Below, piece by piece: positions 43,754 through 54,666 of a DNA stretch of 64,000 nt. Within the stretch, counting starts at the first letter, position 1; every line of letters starts with the position of its first letter. The translations under genes were made by a program, and so were the position numbers. The notes beneath the pieces are model-generated. The model was given only the letters and a program-made list of their open reading frames with translations, did not search any database and was not told the origin of the DNA. The DNA is from Deinandra increscens subsp. villosa (lineage: Eukaryota > Streptophyta > Magnoliopsida > Asterales > Asteraceae), in the NCBI GenBank assembly GCA_039602395.1, contig JBCNJP010000003.1, positions 68,049,917 to 68,113,916 on the forward strand, in the 5' to 3' direction.

Positions 43754-46700
43754 TTGGTTGTACAGGAAGGAGGTGGATATGACTGGACTCCTCAGATCAA
43801 AGAGTTTAGCCTGTCGCATGCAATGATTGCTGCTATGGAAAAGGATGATGAGGAAGAGCATGCGTTTGTTGTCACTGATGAAGAACCTGAAGAGAACCTG
43901 GTGGAAGACAAGGAAGCCTTTGCTGCTAAGGTTGATAACATCAAGGGACAGCCAAGAAGATCTATCAACAATCTCTGGTACGTTGATAGCGGTTGCTCCC
44001 GACATATGACCGGAGACTTATCTCTTTAGGAAGATGTACAAGACTTCAATGGGGGAGGAGTATCATTTGCAGGTGGTGTTGGTGGAAGAATAAGCAAGAA
44101 AGGAGTAGTGAGAAATGGAAGTTTGACGTTCTCTGATGTGCACTATGTGGAGGAATTATCTCACAGTTTGCTCAGTGTCTCACAAATTTGTGATAGGGAA
44201 TATTCAGTCTTGTTCAACCGCAAGGAATGCATCATACTCAAGCCAGGTGTCAAAATTCCAGAGGAGTGCATCTTGATGCATACACCGAGAAGAGGAAATT
44301 CTTATCAGCTTAATATGGGTCAACCTCCAACCTCAGAAGTAGCCTGTCTTGTATCCAAACAAAATGAGAATTTAGCTCTATTGTGGCATAGGCGTCTGGG
44401 GCATGCTAACATGAAGAATTTGACCAAGCTGGCGAAGGGAGAACATGTCAGAAAACTGCCTATCAAAGATTTCTCTACTGTAGAAAAATGTGTGGCTTGT
44501 GCGAAGGGGAAGCAGCACAAGTTACCGCACCGTCCGAAGATAGCAAATTCAGTGTCGTCCGTATTACAACTTCTTCACATGGATCTATTTGGCCCAATGC
44601 AAGTACAAAGCATCAGCAAATTCTCTTACTGTCTCGTGATTGTGGATGACTACTCACGATTCACTTGGGTCTTCTTTTTATCAAACAAGCATGAAACTCC
44701 GATTTTAGTGAAACAATTTGTCACGCTTATAGAGAATCAGCTGAACAAGAAGGTCAAGGCTATTAGAACGGACAACGGAACAGAATTTAAAAATGCTGAA
44801 TTGAATATGTTCTGTGGAGAGAAGGGTATAGAGAGACAGTACAGTGCACCCTACACACCCCAACAGAATGGAGTCGCTGAGAGAAGAAACAGGACACTCA
44901 TTGAAGCAGCAAGAACAATGATGTGTGAAGCTAAATTGCCAATCTTCTTCTGGGCTGAAGCGGTCAACACGGCTTGTTACGTGCAGAATCGTGTACTTTT
45001 AAACAAGCGTCATGAGAAGACTCCGTATGAGATTGTTTATGGAGAGAAGCCAATGGTGGGATATTTCAAGACATTCGGGTGTCCATGCACGGTTCTGATT
45101 CAGTCCAATGTGGGGAAATTCGAAGCTAAGGCTGATGAGTGTTATTTTGTGGGTTATTCGGCAAATAGTGCTTATCGTGTCTACAACAAAACCACCAGAG
45201 TAATCATTGAGGCATATAACGTAGACTGGCTTGAAGACAATCCTACAGATGCAGGGTGTGGACCAGATTGGATTTTTTATTATGGGTCACTGTTTGAAGG
45301 GTTCAATTTTTCAAATGTTTTCCATCATTTGGGTGAGGAAGAAGATATCATTGCTCAATCATCTGAATCAAGACCTGATGTTGAAAAAGTTAGTGAGAAA
45401 GCACCAAATTCAGTTCCCATAAATATCAATGCAGATACATCGGGATCTTCGGGAACACATGATGATTCAGAAATTTCTCAAAACCAAGGTATGAATGATA
45501 ATGTTGTTAATTCTAACCTGCCTGTTTCTGTTTCTGTGCCAGATGTTCAAGTATCAAGGATCAATAGAGACCATCCGATTAGCAATATACTTGGGCCAGT
45601 TTCAGCAGATGTTACCACTAGAAGCCGCACGGGAGACATTAATTTCTGCATGTATTCGTGCTTCATCTCCCAGATTGAGCCTCCTAATGTGATGGTTGCT
45701 CTCAGAGATCCAAGTTGGATAGAGGCCATGCACAATGAATTAAATCAGTTTTCAAAGCTGGGAGTGTGGCGTCTAGTGAAAAGGCCAGAGAACAAGAAGG
45801 TTATACCCACACGTTGGTTATATAAGAACAAGAAGGATGACACGGGTATAATTATCAGAAACAAGGCAAGGTTGATTATTCAGGGTCACAGACAAATACA
45901 TGGAATTAACTATGATGAGGTGTATGCACCCGTGGCTAGATTGGAGGCTATTCGGATATTCCTTGCAGTTGCATCATACCTAAACTTCATTGTGCACCAG
46001 ATGGACGTCAAGACGGCATTTTTATATGCAGAAATGATTGAGGAAGTTTATGTGACTCAACCACCAGGGTTCATAGATGAGGAGCATCCAGATCATGTGT
46101 ATCTTCTGGATAAAGCTTTATATGGACTACATCAAGCTCCGCGCACGTGGTATGAGACTCTATCAACTCATCTGGTAGAGAATGGATACACAAGAAGAGT
46201 GGTTGATCAGACTTTGTTTAGAAAGAGGGTGAAGGATGATATCATCACGGTGCAGGTTTATGTAGATGACATCATCTACGGGTCAACAAACGAAGAGTTA
46301 TGCACCGAGTTTGAAGAAATTATGAGAAAGAAGTTTGAAATGAGTGATCAAGGAGAGATGAGTTTCTTCCTAGACTTGCAAGTGAGACAGGATGAATCTG
46401 GGATTCTTATTCACCAAGCAAAATATATGAATGAGATTCTAGAAAAATTCAAACTGCAAGATTCCATGCCAATCTCAACTCCCATGGCATCCCGACCTCT
46501 ACTGACAACAGATGCAGATGGGGAGTCAGTGAGTGAATTCATGTATCGCTCGATGATTGGATCACTTATGTATTTGACAGCAAACAGGCCAGATATTATG
46601 CAGGCAGTGTGTCTGTGTGCTCGCTATCAGGCTAATCCTAAACTTTCACATTTAATTGCTGTTAAACGTATCTTTAGGTATCTGAAGGGCATGCCTAGGC

Positions 46701-47206
46701 TTGGACTTTGGTACCCAAAGAACACTGATTTCCAATTGTTTGCATTTATTGACAGTGATTATGGAGGTAGTGATCTTGACAGGAAATCAACAACTGGTGG
46801 ATGTCAGTATCTGGGAGACAGACTCATTTCTTGGCAGAGCAAAAAGCAGCATACCGTCTCAAAGTCAATTGCAGAAGCTGAATATGTGGCAGCATCCGCT
46901 GGATGCTCACAGGTAGTATGGATACAAAATTAGCTCACTGATTACGGTATGGAATTTGTTAACACGCCTATCTTTTGTGATAACGCTGCTGCTCTAGAAA
47001 TTGTGAAAAACCTCGTTCATCACTCAAAAACAAAACACATAGACATCAAGGTACATTTTATTCGTGATTGTTATGATCGGGAGTTAATTCAGCTCCAAAA
47101 GGTGCTCACAGACCAAAATGTGTCTGATATTTTCACAAAACCCCTCCCTCGTCCCAATTTTGAAATGTGTGTCGAAGGCCTTAAGATGATTGCCTTCGAG
47201 GAATGA
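43754..47206 (+). pseudogene. pol: SIRE-like pol: protease, integrase, reverse transcriptase, RNase H
   Basis: A single frame with TAG stops at 44027-44029 and 46931-46933. Protease: WYVDSGCSRHMTG near 43977. GAG-pre-integrase zinc motif: WHRRLGHANM...CVACAKGK (44382-44515). Integrase DDE core: HMDLFG, RTDNGTEF, NGVAERRN (44576-44885). RT: WRLVKRPENKKVIPTRWLYK, QMDVKTAFLYAEM, LYGLHQAPRTWYE and the YVDD site at 46258-46269. RNase H: DSDYGGSDLDRKSTTGG, SKSIAEAEYVAASAG, ending DIFTKPLPRPNFE. The DSDYGG/DRKST pattern fits the SIRE lineage. The 941-codon stretch between the stops is complete, so decay is recent. The TAG at 46931 probably replaced CAG. Confidence 0.93.
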
Positions 47207-48334
47207 TCGGATCAAAATTGTATGTGTATAGTTGTTTTTTTAAAAAAAATGGGTGTTTTATTTCAAAAGCCTCATAAAAACAGGGGAAGAAATATCAATG
47301 TTTCAGAAAATCTAAAAAATATATGTTTGAGGTTTTTATGATGTCTTTTGTTTGCCTTGATTTGGTAGGAAGTGATATAAATTTCCAAGACAATCGGAGA
47401 CTGACACGTGTAAGGCAGAAGTGAAAGACGTCTCAAAGATGATGCCTCGGTAAGCTAAATCAAAAACTATGATCATCCATGTAAGTGCAGTAAACTTAAC
47501 TTCTATATATGTTTAGTTTTCCATCCTGGTTTACATGGTTTAAAAGACTGAGTCCCAGCAAAAACGGGTTGAGAGTGGTATTCACCTAGTATTCACTCTC
47601 TCACACGCCATGTTTCTGCTTTTTATGACAACACCACAGAAAAATGAAAAGAAAAGGAAAATGAAAAGAAAAAGGAAAATAAAAAAAAATGTGTTGATAA
47701 AAATTCATAAAACTATTGTGTTTGGTCTTCTCTGCGTGCTTATGCGGCCAACCTGATCACCAACTGATAATTAAGAAAATAAGTGGTAGTCATAGCAGTG
47801 GTGCATGGTTCCTCAAGTTGGGGGTTTGTGAATCCTCAATAAACTCTGAGGTTGGGTAGGTTTTGCTATGCACGATTGGGTGTGGGGACTATTAAACATG
47901 ACGGTAATTATGTACCATATTTAAGCACTTTAAATATCTTTCATCTGGATGTGAGTTTATATGATTTCAAAAATTTTGAGCAATCGTCTAGAGCGTCGAG
48001 TAACGAAAGCTGAATAGGGTTCCTCAGTTAAAGATTTGTCTAGTTTGATCCATGAATTTACATCAGCTTCGAGGCAAGTGAACTTTTAATTTCTGTAATT
48101 AGGTTTTAGTTGATTTATGGTTTATTATATCTTTCAAGTTTTTAAATGTTTAAATTTTTTTATTATATGATCATGATCAGATACTCGGGGTTTGAGTCTG
48201 AGGGGAAGCTTCGTAAATTCTCAAAATCTTCAAAGTTAACACGTTTTCATGAGAATTTACATTTAAATAGAGGTTTGGGAGTTTTTTAGATGTTTTTGAA
48301 AGTTGGAGGGGCTTTAATGAAAATCTTTAAAAGG
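47207..48334 (+). other. Untranslated spacer between pol and ORF3 of the SIRE-like element
   Basis: About 1.1 kb with no coding frame. Contains purine-rich AAATGAAAAGAAAAGG repeats near 47641-47690. SIRE-type elements commonly have a long spacer here. Confidence 0.7.
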
Positions 48335-48342
48335 TATATAAA
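48335..48342 (+). promoter_or_regulatory. Probable internal promoter for ORF3
   Basis: TATATAAA followed by ACCCTTCACC and a leader with AAACCCTAACC at 48406. It implies ORF3 is made from its own transcript rather than by splicing from the LTR. A GGTAG donor near 48668 and a TTGCAG acceptor near 48726-48731 may frame a leader intron. Confidence 0.5.
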
Positions 48343-48746
48343 ACCCTTCACCATTTCCGATCGGTTTTTCCGATCCATCTCTCTGTGTTTACGATTTCCT
48401 ACCAGAAACCCTAACCTCCGCCCCTCTCAACGGTAAAACGATCCGGACCATTTCCGTCCACCATCTGTCAAAATCGTGCACACCACCACACTCACAAACC
48501 TTTACCGACCAAGAAACCCCCTTCATTCGACTGTTTTCTCAAGGTTTCGTCAATCTATTCACGGGTTTTGTGTTTTGAGCCCTAACTCGTGATTATTCTC
48601 AGTTCTTACTGTGTTCGAGTCGTTTTAGCGAGATTTGAAGTCGGTTGTGTGGTTAAGATACTTTAAAGGTAGTGTTGGTTGCTTCTTTTGAATATTTGAG
48701 ATGGTTTAACGAGTTTACGAGTGTATTGCAGGTCTGTTAATGGCGG

Positions 48747-48975
48747 TTTATGGTGTTTACGATCGTCTCAATGAAGGAGACGACTGTTGGCGTATCCGAT
48801 CACCGTTTACGATCCGAGTTTACGATCCTCGTTTCCGATTGATGTTTACGATGTCGTTTACGATCGGGCCTAGGGCTGTTTCACGAGATTACGATTGGAC
48901 TTGTTGTTTCCGACTAACCCGATCGTGAACCCGTGTTTCTGATCGTAAACTCAAATAGTGAATCGTAAACTCACT
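48747..48975 (+). repeat. Second TTTACGA motif array, upstream of ORF3
   Basis: Five TTTACGA copies between 48754 and 48870 (others at 48388 and 48714), then inverted TCGTAAA copies near 48932-48970. The same motif fills the gag leader at 32953-33310. Confidence 0.8.
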
Positions 48976-49220
48976 TAAACTTGAATGAAAATCATAAACA
49001 CCTAATATTTTTTGGAATCTCATTAAACTTAATCGTTTTAAGTTTAAGTGTGTTTGTCAATTTGTGTTTCAAAATCAAATATTTTTCTTGAACGTTTAAA
49101 TTGAGACTTTCAGAACTTATCAAGTTAAATGTGTTAATCAATTGAACTTCAAGATACTGTTGGAAAACATAATTTCTTTTTGATAAATTTAAGCCTGAAG
49201 CATTTGTCTCGTTTTCTCAG

Positions 49221-51793
49221 ATGGCAGACGAAATGCTTGATGAAGAGATCCATTTTGAGAGAGACCACTGCATCCCGGCATATCTTGATGACCCACTAGA
49301 GAGGCACATGCAGCTATTTTACTCTTTGGTGGCGGGGCTGAACGTATGCAAGATAAACCATGCTCTAAGAACAAGTGTGCTGATCGATGAGCAGCTAGTA
49401 AGAGAATTTTGGGGAACAGCGAGAGCAAATGCTGACAAGACGAGAATCTCCGCAACAATTCAGAATCGTCAAATTGTGATACTCGAAGAAGACATCCGCC
49501 AGGGATTGAACATCAATGACAAAGCTGAAGATCCAATAGAGTACTCAAAGACTCTTGTATTAGAAGGTGCTCAGACGTTAGGATATGAAGGAAAGTTCCC
49601 TCCCATCTTCAAGAAGTTATTGCCACACTACTGGAGGTGTTTGGCTCATTACTTGCAAAAATCCTTCTTGGGGAAGAGAACTAGTTTTGATCAGCTGAAC
49701 AAGTTGCATGGCACGGCATTTGTAGTACTAGCCTTAGACTGGGATTTCAACTTCTCAAAAATGATGCTGTTGGATTGGGTTGTGAATGCAGATTTGAGTG
49801 CAAGAGAACAGTTCCTTATGACACCAAGATTTGTACAGATGGTAGTTATGAAGAAGTATCCGATGATCGAAGAAAGGATAGATAAGTTAGATATCAAGTT
49901 CATGGATAATGGAGTGTTCGGGTTGCAAACCCAAGACAGAAAAGGAAAGAGCAGCTTTCAAGGGAGGATTGAATGGACCAAAAGAGGTGCCTTTCCTGAA
50001 GTTGCAAGAGAACAAGTTGAAGAAGAATTTGATGCTGAACCAGAGGTGCACCCAGTCAATGCATCTCTGGCAGAAGATCATGATGTGGCTGCCAATGTTC
50101 AAAGGGAACCTGAAAATATACCGTCTGATGAAGACAACATAATGGATGATATCTTCCCTGAGAACGAAACATTCGAGGATGACATCTATCGGGATTTGGG
50201 GCCCATCAATCTCAAGAGAGGAAGGGATGACCTGATCACATCTTCAGGCAGCGATACAACTCCTCCAGAGCTGACTCTGAATGTTAACGAAGAGGATGTG
50301 TCTGAAGTACCCATCCCAGTACGTGAACCTTCTCCGAGGAAAAAGGCTGACCCAAGAACTTTGAGGTTCAAATTCTTAAAGACCAGCTCGAGCCTAATGG
50401 TGTTTGATCGTACAGATGCAAATGAACAGGCTGACAACACAACTGAACCGGCAATCGTTCAAAGCTCATCTCAAGCTGATGTTCAAGCTACTGTTCAAGA
50501 ACCAGCTCCTATGCAGACTGAGAGTCCTATTCTCCATGTGCATAACCCAGTGCATGAGGAAAGGCAATTTCTAGAGGTTGAAAGCTCCTTTGTTGTACCC
50601 AGCCCAGTGAAAGTGAGTGTCTCTTCAGTACCAAGTCAGCCCACTGTGGTTCCAAGCTTCAGGCCTTTTCGGGCAAATGAACAAGCTGCTGAGCTCCCTA
50701 TTGAGATGAGGTTAAGTGCTGACCCTCACATTAACTTTCTGATGTCTCAAAACAGAATTGGAGAGACTGAGATAAAAGCACTCCAGGCTGAGAACAGAAA
50801 ACTAAAAGACAAGGAGGTGGCTGACAATAACAGGTTTAAGTATTTGTATGAGACCTTGATGGATCTGAAAAAGAAGTATAATGAGTTGAAAGGTGCTGCG
50901 GTGTCGAATGCCTCAGGTGACCCCAGTCAAAGCTCATCTCAGGTTACGCAAAGTATAGAGGCTATGAATGAAGATGAAGGAGATGACACTATTGAGATGT
51001 CAGACTATGCTCGAAGTGGAAGAGTCATCTCTAAAGCGCCAGAAGGTCACGACAACTGGTTCAAGGAGTTCTTTCAAGGACCAGCCCCCACTCAATACAC
51101 CATTGATGTTGGTGAAAGCTCAATCGACAAAAGGGGGAGTCGTGAAGCAATTATGTGTTGGCACTATGACTCCGAGAAGAAGCTTTTTGCTATAATCCGT
51201 GATGGCTACAGTCCAGTGGAATATTACTAACACGAACCCAGTTTCACTCCTGGACTGAGCCTGAGATTAGAAGCCTGTTAAGAGCTCCATACATAAACAG
51301 ATGGAGTAGCACAGAAGGAGATCTAGTTCGGAACAATCTGATGAGCCACTTGGCGGAGAATTTTGTGAACTTCGATCTGAAGCAGGTAAGATGGGTTGAA
51401 ACTGGAACTGACCCAGTAACTGGTGATCCAATAGGTGAAGCGAGGCGACCACCCACAAAACGCACAAGAGTAATAAACTTGTTGGATGAAATTGAAGATG
51501 GTACCTTGGTCAAAAACTTTGACTGTTGGTTTTATGATCCGACGACGCATGAAGCGGTGGTGCTTTGCAAGAAGATGAGACAGTTCCGCTTCTATGATCC
51601 GGTTGACCTGCTGAGGTTTGGTGAAAGAGATATCAAGCTCCTCGCCTCCCAACCTATTCTCGGTGATGAGAATGATCTGGAAAATGCTATACGGGTGGGG
51701 ATCTTCCATGGAACAGCAAACCGGATCGTAGCTAATGAATGGTGGTCAAGCAATGTGCAGAATACTTTTAGATTTGATCTGCTGCTGCCATAG
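49221..51793 (+). pseudogene. Large third ORF of the SIRE-like element (env-like by position)
   Basis: Starts at the ATG at 49221 (MADEMLDEEIHFERDHCIPA) and is open to 51230. A one-base shift near 51215-51230 moves it to another frame that is open to 51793 (TAG), so the original was about 857 codons. The N-terminal 250 residues look globular (WGTARANADKTRISATIQ, FVVLALDWDFNFSKMMLLDW). The middle is acidic and Pro/Ser/Val-rich. A coiled coil follows (ETEIKALQAENRKLKDKEVA, YLYETLMDLKKKYNELK), then a new globular end. I see no signal peptide or membrane segment, so a surface glycoprotein role is not supported. Function unknown. Confidence 0.75.
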
Positions 51794-51824
51794 GCGGTCT
51801 AATGGTTCATGCCTAGGGGAAGAT

Positions 51825-52196
51825 TGTTGGGCTATATATTGTAAGGCATGAACATTAGATTGGGCTTTCATTGATTTGGGCTTAGTAGGGTTTACGATAT
51901 GGGCTTAGTGGGCCGATTTCTTTTTGTTTATGATTGGGCTTAGGGTTTTGTAGAGGGTATTATATAAACCCTCATAGTGTTTATGATTGCTCAGCTTTTG
52001 AGATTACGATTTCTCTTTCTCTATTTGTAATTCCGATCGGTTTTCACTAGCTCAAAGAAAGTATTTGTGTTTCATTCAAGATTTGATCTTTGTTAAATCT
52101 ATTTCTTATACTTTCTTCTTGAATCAATCACTTACGAGGATTCCGCACTCGTTTGTGATATCAATATCGTGTCTTGGTATATTCTCTGGACCTAAA
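51825..52196 (+). repeat. 3' LTR of the SIRE-like element
   Basis: 372 bp matching 32473-32844. A TAGGGGAAGAT purine-rich block directly before it (51814-51824) is the likely polypurine tract. Confidence 0.95.
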
Positions 52197-52250
52197 GACC
52201 CATTTAGTTGAGTCATTAATAATTTTACAAACTGATAGACTTAGTTACAG

Positions 52251-53050
52251 TTCTTGCATTAGCAACTGCCAACCAGAAGTTCAAAGTTTTTACAGTTCTA
52301 TTGGATGGGTTGGGGCAACACATGTCGCCGGTTGAGTATCGGGTTGTCCTCAAGTACCGCCTTATGATCCCTCTATTTCCCGTCGATGAGAAGTGCCATG
52401 TGTGTAACAAGGCGTGTCTAGACTCGTTCGGGGACCATGTTATGCACTGTAAAGAGCTCCCCGGGTTCAAGTATCGGCACAACGTGGTGCGGGATGTTCT
52501 GTTCGACATCTTCAAGAGGGCAGGGATTTCGGCCAAAAAGGAAGCCCAATTAATTTTTTGTCTGATCCCTTGGATGGGCATTCAACACTCCGCCCAGCTG
52601 CTGATATTCTTGTGTTCGGGTGTCAGAGAGGGAAACATGCTTGTGTGGACCTCACTGGGATTTCTCCCCTGGTAGGGCTGAGGCCCGACACGTTCAGGGC
52701 TTGGCAGGCGGCTTCTAAGGCGGTTGCTGGGAAGGTGAACAAACACGAGAAATCGTGCCTCGAGAATCAACATGTGTTTGTTCCCTTCGTATTTGATACT
52801 TTTGGTTACCTCGCTCCGGAAGTAGTGGACATGCTTAGTCGTATCCAAAAAGTTATGTCGGGGCACGTTTTGTCCCCTAGGCCGATGAACGTTGTTTTTA
52901 CGCGTCTTGGGTTCGCTATCCAGAAAGGGTTGGCGGCGCAGCTTGTTGCCCGTCTTCCTTGTTTGGGGTCTTGAGTCGTGTCTGTTTGTAACTATTTGGT
53001 TGTATGTTATTATGGTTTAACAAATTTAAAAAAATTTAATTAAACTCCTT
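52251..53050 (+). mobile_element. 5'-truncated LINE, C-terminal part
   Basis: Coding sequence from about 52251 to the TGA at 52972-52974. It has a Cys/His motif CHVCNKACLDSFGDHVMHC (52398-52454), then KHACVDLTGISPLVGLRPD, FDTFGYLAPEVVDML and GFAIQKGLAAQLVARLP. This matches the C-terminal tail that follows reverse transcriptase in a common plant LINE family. A one-base shift near 52550 separates the halves. RT and endonuclease are missing, as usual for 5'-truncated copies. An A-rich tail (53026-53057) abuts the PDI exon. The family name (possibly RTE) is from memory. Confidence 0.72.
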
Positions 53051-53057
53051 AAAAAAA

Positions 53058-53513
53058 TTGGAGATATATGCTCCGACCTCCGTGGTGTGGGCATTGCAAA
53101 AAGTTGTCACCAATCCTGAATAAAGTTGCTGCTTCATTAGCAAAAGACACATATGTTGTCATTGCTAAGATTGTAAGAGTTTATACTACAAGTTCTAACA
53201 ATCTTAATATAATAACTAATGACTTTTTCCCTACAAAAACTCAAATTTGTTTTGTTGTCAATTTCTTAACTCTGTGTTTTTATGTAAAGCTCATCGAGCT
53301 ATATGTTTTATTACTTTTGTATAGGATGCTACTGCAAATGATATTAGGCATGAAGGCTTTATAATTAAGGGTTACCCTACATTGTACTTCAAGTCTGCAA
53401 GTGGAAAGTTGTTGCAGTATAGTGGGAAGAGAACCAAAGAAAAGATTATTGATTTTGTTAACAAGAACAAGGATAATCTAACGCCAAACGATTCCAGAAA
53501 AGAGGAACTATAG
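53058..53513 (+). pseudogene. Protein disulfide isomerase, 3' exons (second part of the split gene)
   Basis: Two exons complete the a' thioredoxin domain. The first (53058-53172) has LEIYAP and WCGHCKKLSPILNKVAASLA with the catalytic CGHC, but a 7-bp duplication (CTCCGAC, CTCCGTG at 53071-53084) between Pro and Trp shifts the frame. Its acceptor AG is missing because a LINE tail abuts it. The second (53325-53513) reads DATANDIRHEGFIIKGYPTL and so on, ending KEEL and TAG. KEEL is a recognised variant of the KDEL ER-retention signal. The frameshift, lost acceptor, missing 5' exons and 38.7-kb gap make this a pseudogene. Confidence 0.9.
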
Positions 53514-54666
53514 TTCAGGTGATTACCGAATCTCTGTAATTGAACAAACATATCAGTAAAATTCTCATTCAAACAGCAGTAGGGTCATGTTCAGAAAATA
53601 TAAGGGTAGTAACTTGTTAGTCATGTTTGCTTTTAGTTAAGAGTTGAGACAGCATGGAAAAAGTTAAACTTTTGGGTCAATATAAGGGGTTTGGTTGGCC
53701 CGACCGACGAACACTTTATGTGTCCCTTTCTTTATAATACTGTAACAGGTAAATATGGTTAGAAAATCAAGATTGTTACAATAATATTCTAACTTTAATT
53801 TTTATAAGGTTGTTTAGGAGGTTTTTCGCATTTAAATACTGCATTCGGCGTGTCCCATTATATATAAATTTATCAACTAAACCCACGTTGGCCCGTTGGA
53901 TTTTAAACATAACTCAAATAGACCCGTTTCCGTAAAAACCGACTGAGCTTCAGCACTATTATAGTTATTGTTTCCATGCAAGTGGTTCCATCCACCAGAA
54001 CCAAATCATTGAGAGTGTGCAGACGATGCTGACTAAAACAGCAAAGGGCGGTGCTTTTGTTTGGTCATACGCTCCCAAGATCTTTTTAATGTCCACACAG
54101 GTTGAATAACTTTAGAGGTTTGTAGTTTTGGGGATAGGATAGTCGTAGCCACTGATGACATGCCTCCTTTTTTTTTTTTTTTTTTTTTGCGGGCGGTATA
54201 TACCCCTCCCTACTAATTTGCGTAATATCGTAATTTGACTTTGTTTGGTACATGTGATAGTTTTAAGTAGTTACATGAAATCATCCATATATTATAACAA
54301 AGATAAGATGAAATTATCGCATATATAATAACCAAGAAGACATAGCAAGTGAAGCATACATGCGACTGAAATACACTACTGAATCTATTACTATACAATT
54401 GACTGTTGTCCTAGAGCAAAATTTCGACAGGGGTCAATATCACAAAGTAGTTACTTGCAACAAAACTACACCTTTTTGGTATGTCTACTAAACATACAAG
54501 AAAACAGGGCAGGCTTCCATTCTATTCTGAATAATAGGGTAGATTCATGGGATTCAAATCAAAATCCTGTAAAAGAGCTACAGGAAGCTTCAACATAGCA
54601 GAAGCTCACTGGTTGTTCTTAAATATACAAGTAGAAGGAGCACAATATAAATAATCAGTGATTTTA
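53514..54666. other. Intergenic region between the PDI pseudogene and ERG
   Basis: Starts with the PDI 3' flank (an AATAATA-like signal is possible near 53781) and ends in the ERG 3' flank. A pure T run of about 20 lies at 54169-54188. 53995-54108 has an open, codon-like stretch (IIESVQTMLTKTAKGGAF) that I cannot assign. Otherwise AT-rich and featureless. Confidence 0.5.

Larger units (their letters stand above)
32473..52196 (+). mobile_element. SIRE-like Ty1/copia retrotransposon with extra ORF and a nested gypsy element
   Basis: LTRs at 32473-32844 and 51825-52196 (372 bp each, about 6 differences by eye) with target duplications GACCC (32468-32472, 52197-52201). The order inside is primer site, motif-rich leader, gag, pol (PR-INT-RT-RH), a 2-kb untranslated region and a large third ORF before the 3' LTR, the layout of the SIRE/Maximus lineage. 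A Tat-type gypsy element of 9.15 kb (33846-42996) sits in gag; without it the element is about 10.6 kb. Several stops and frameshifts disable gag, pol and ORF3. The 3' LTR ends TAAA where the 5' LTR ends TACA. Confidence 0.92.

Noticed and set aside
53068..53364. Separate 98-codon gene starting at ATG 53068
   Set aside because: It is the PDI exon read through its intron; the apparent start ATG falls in the exon just before the duplication.
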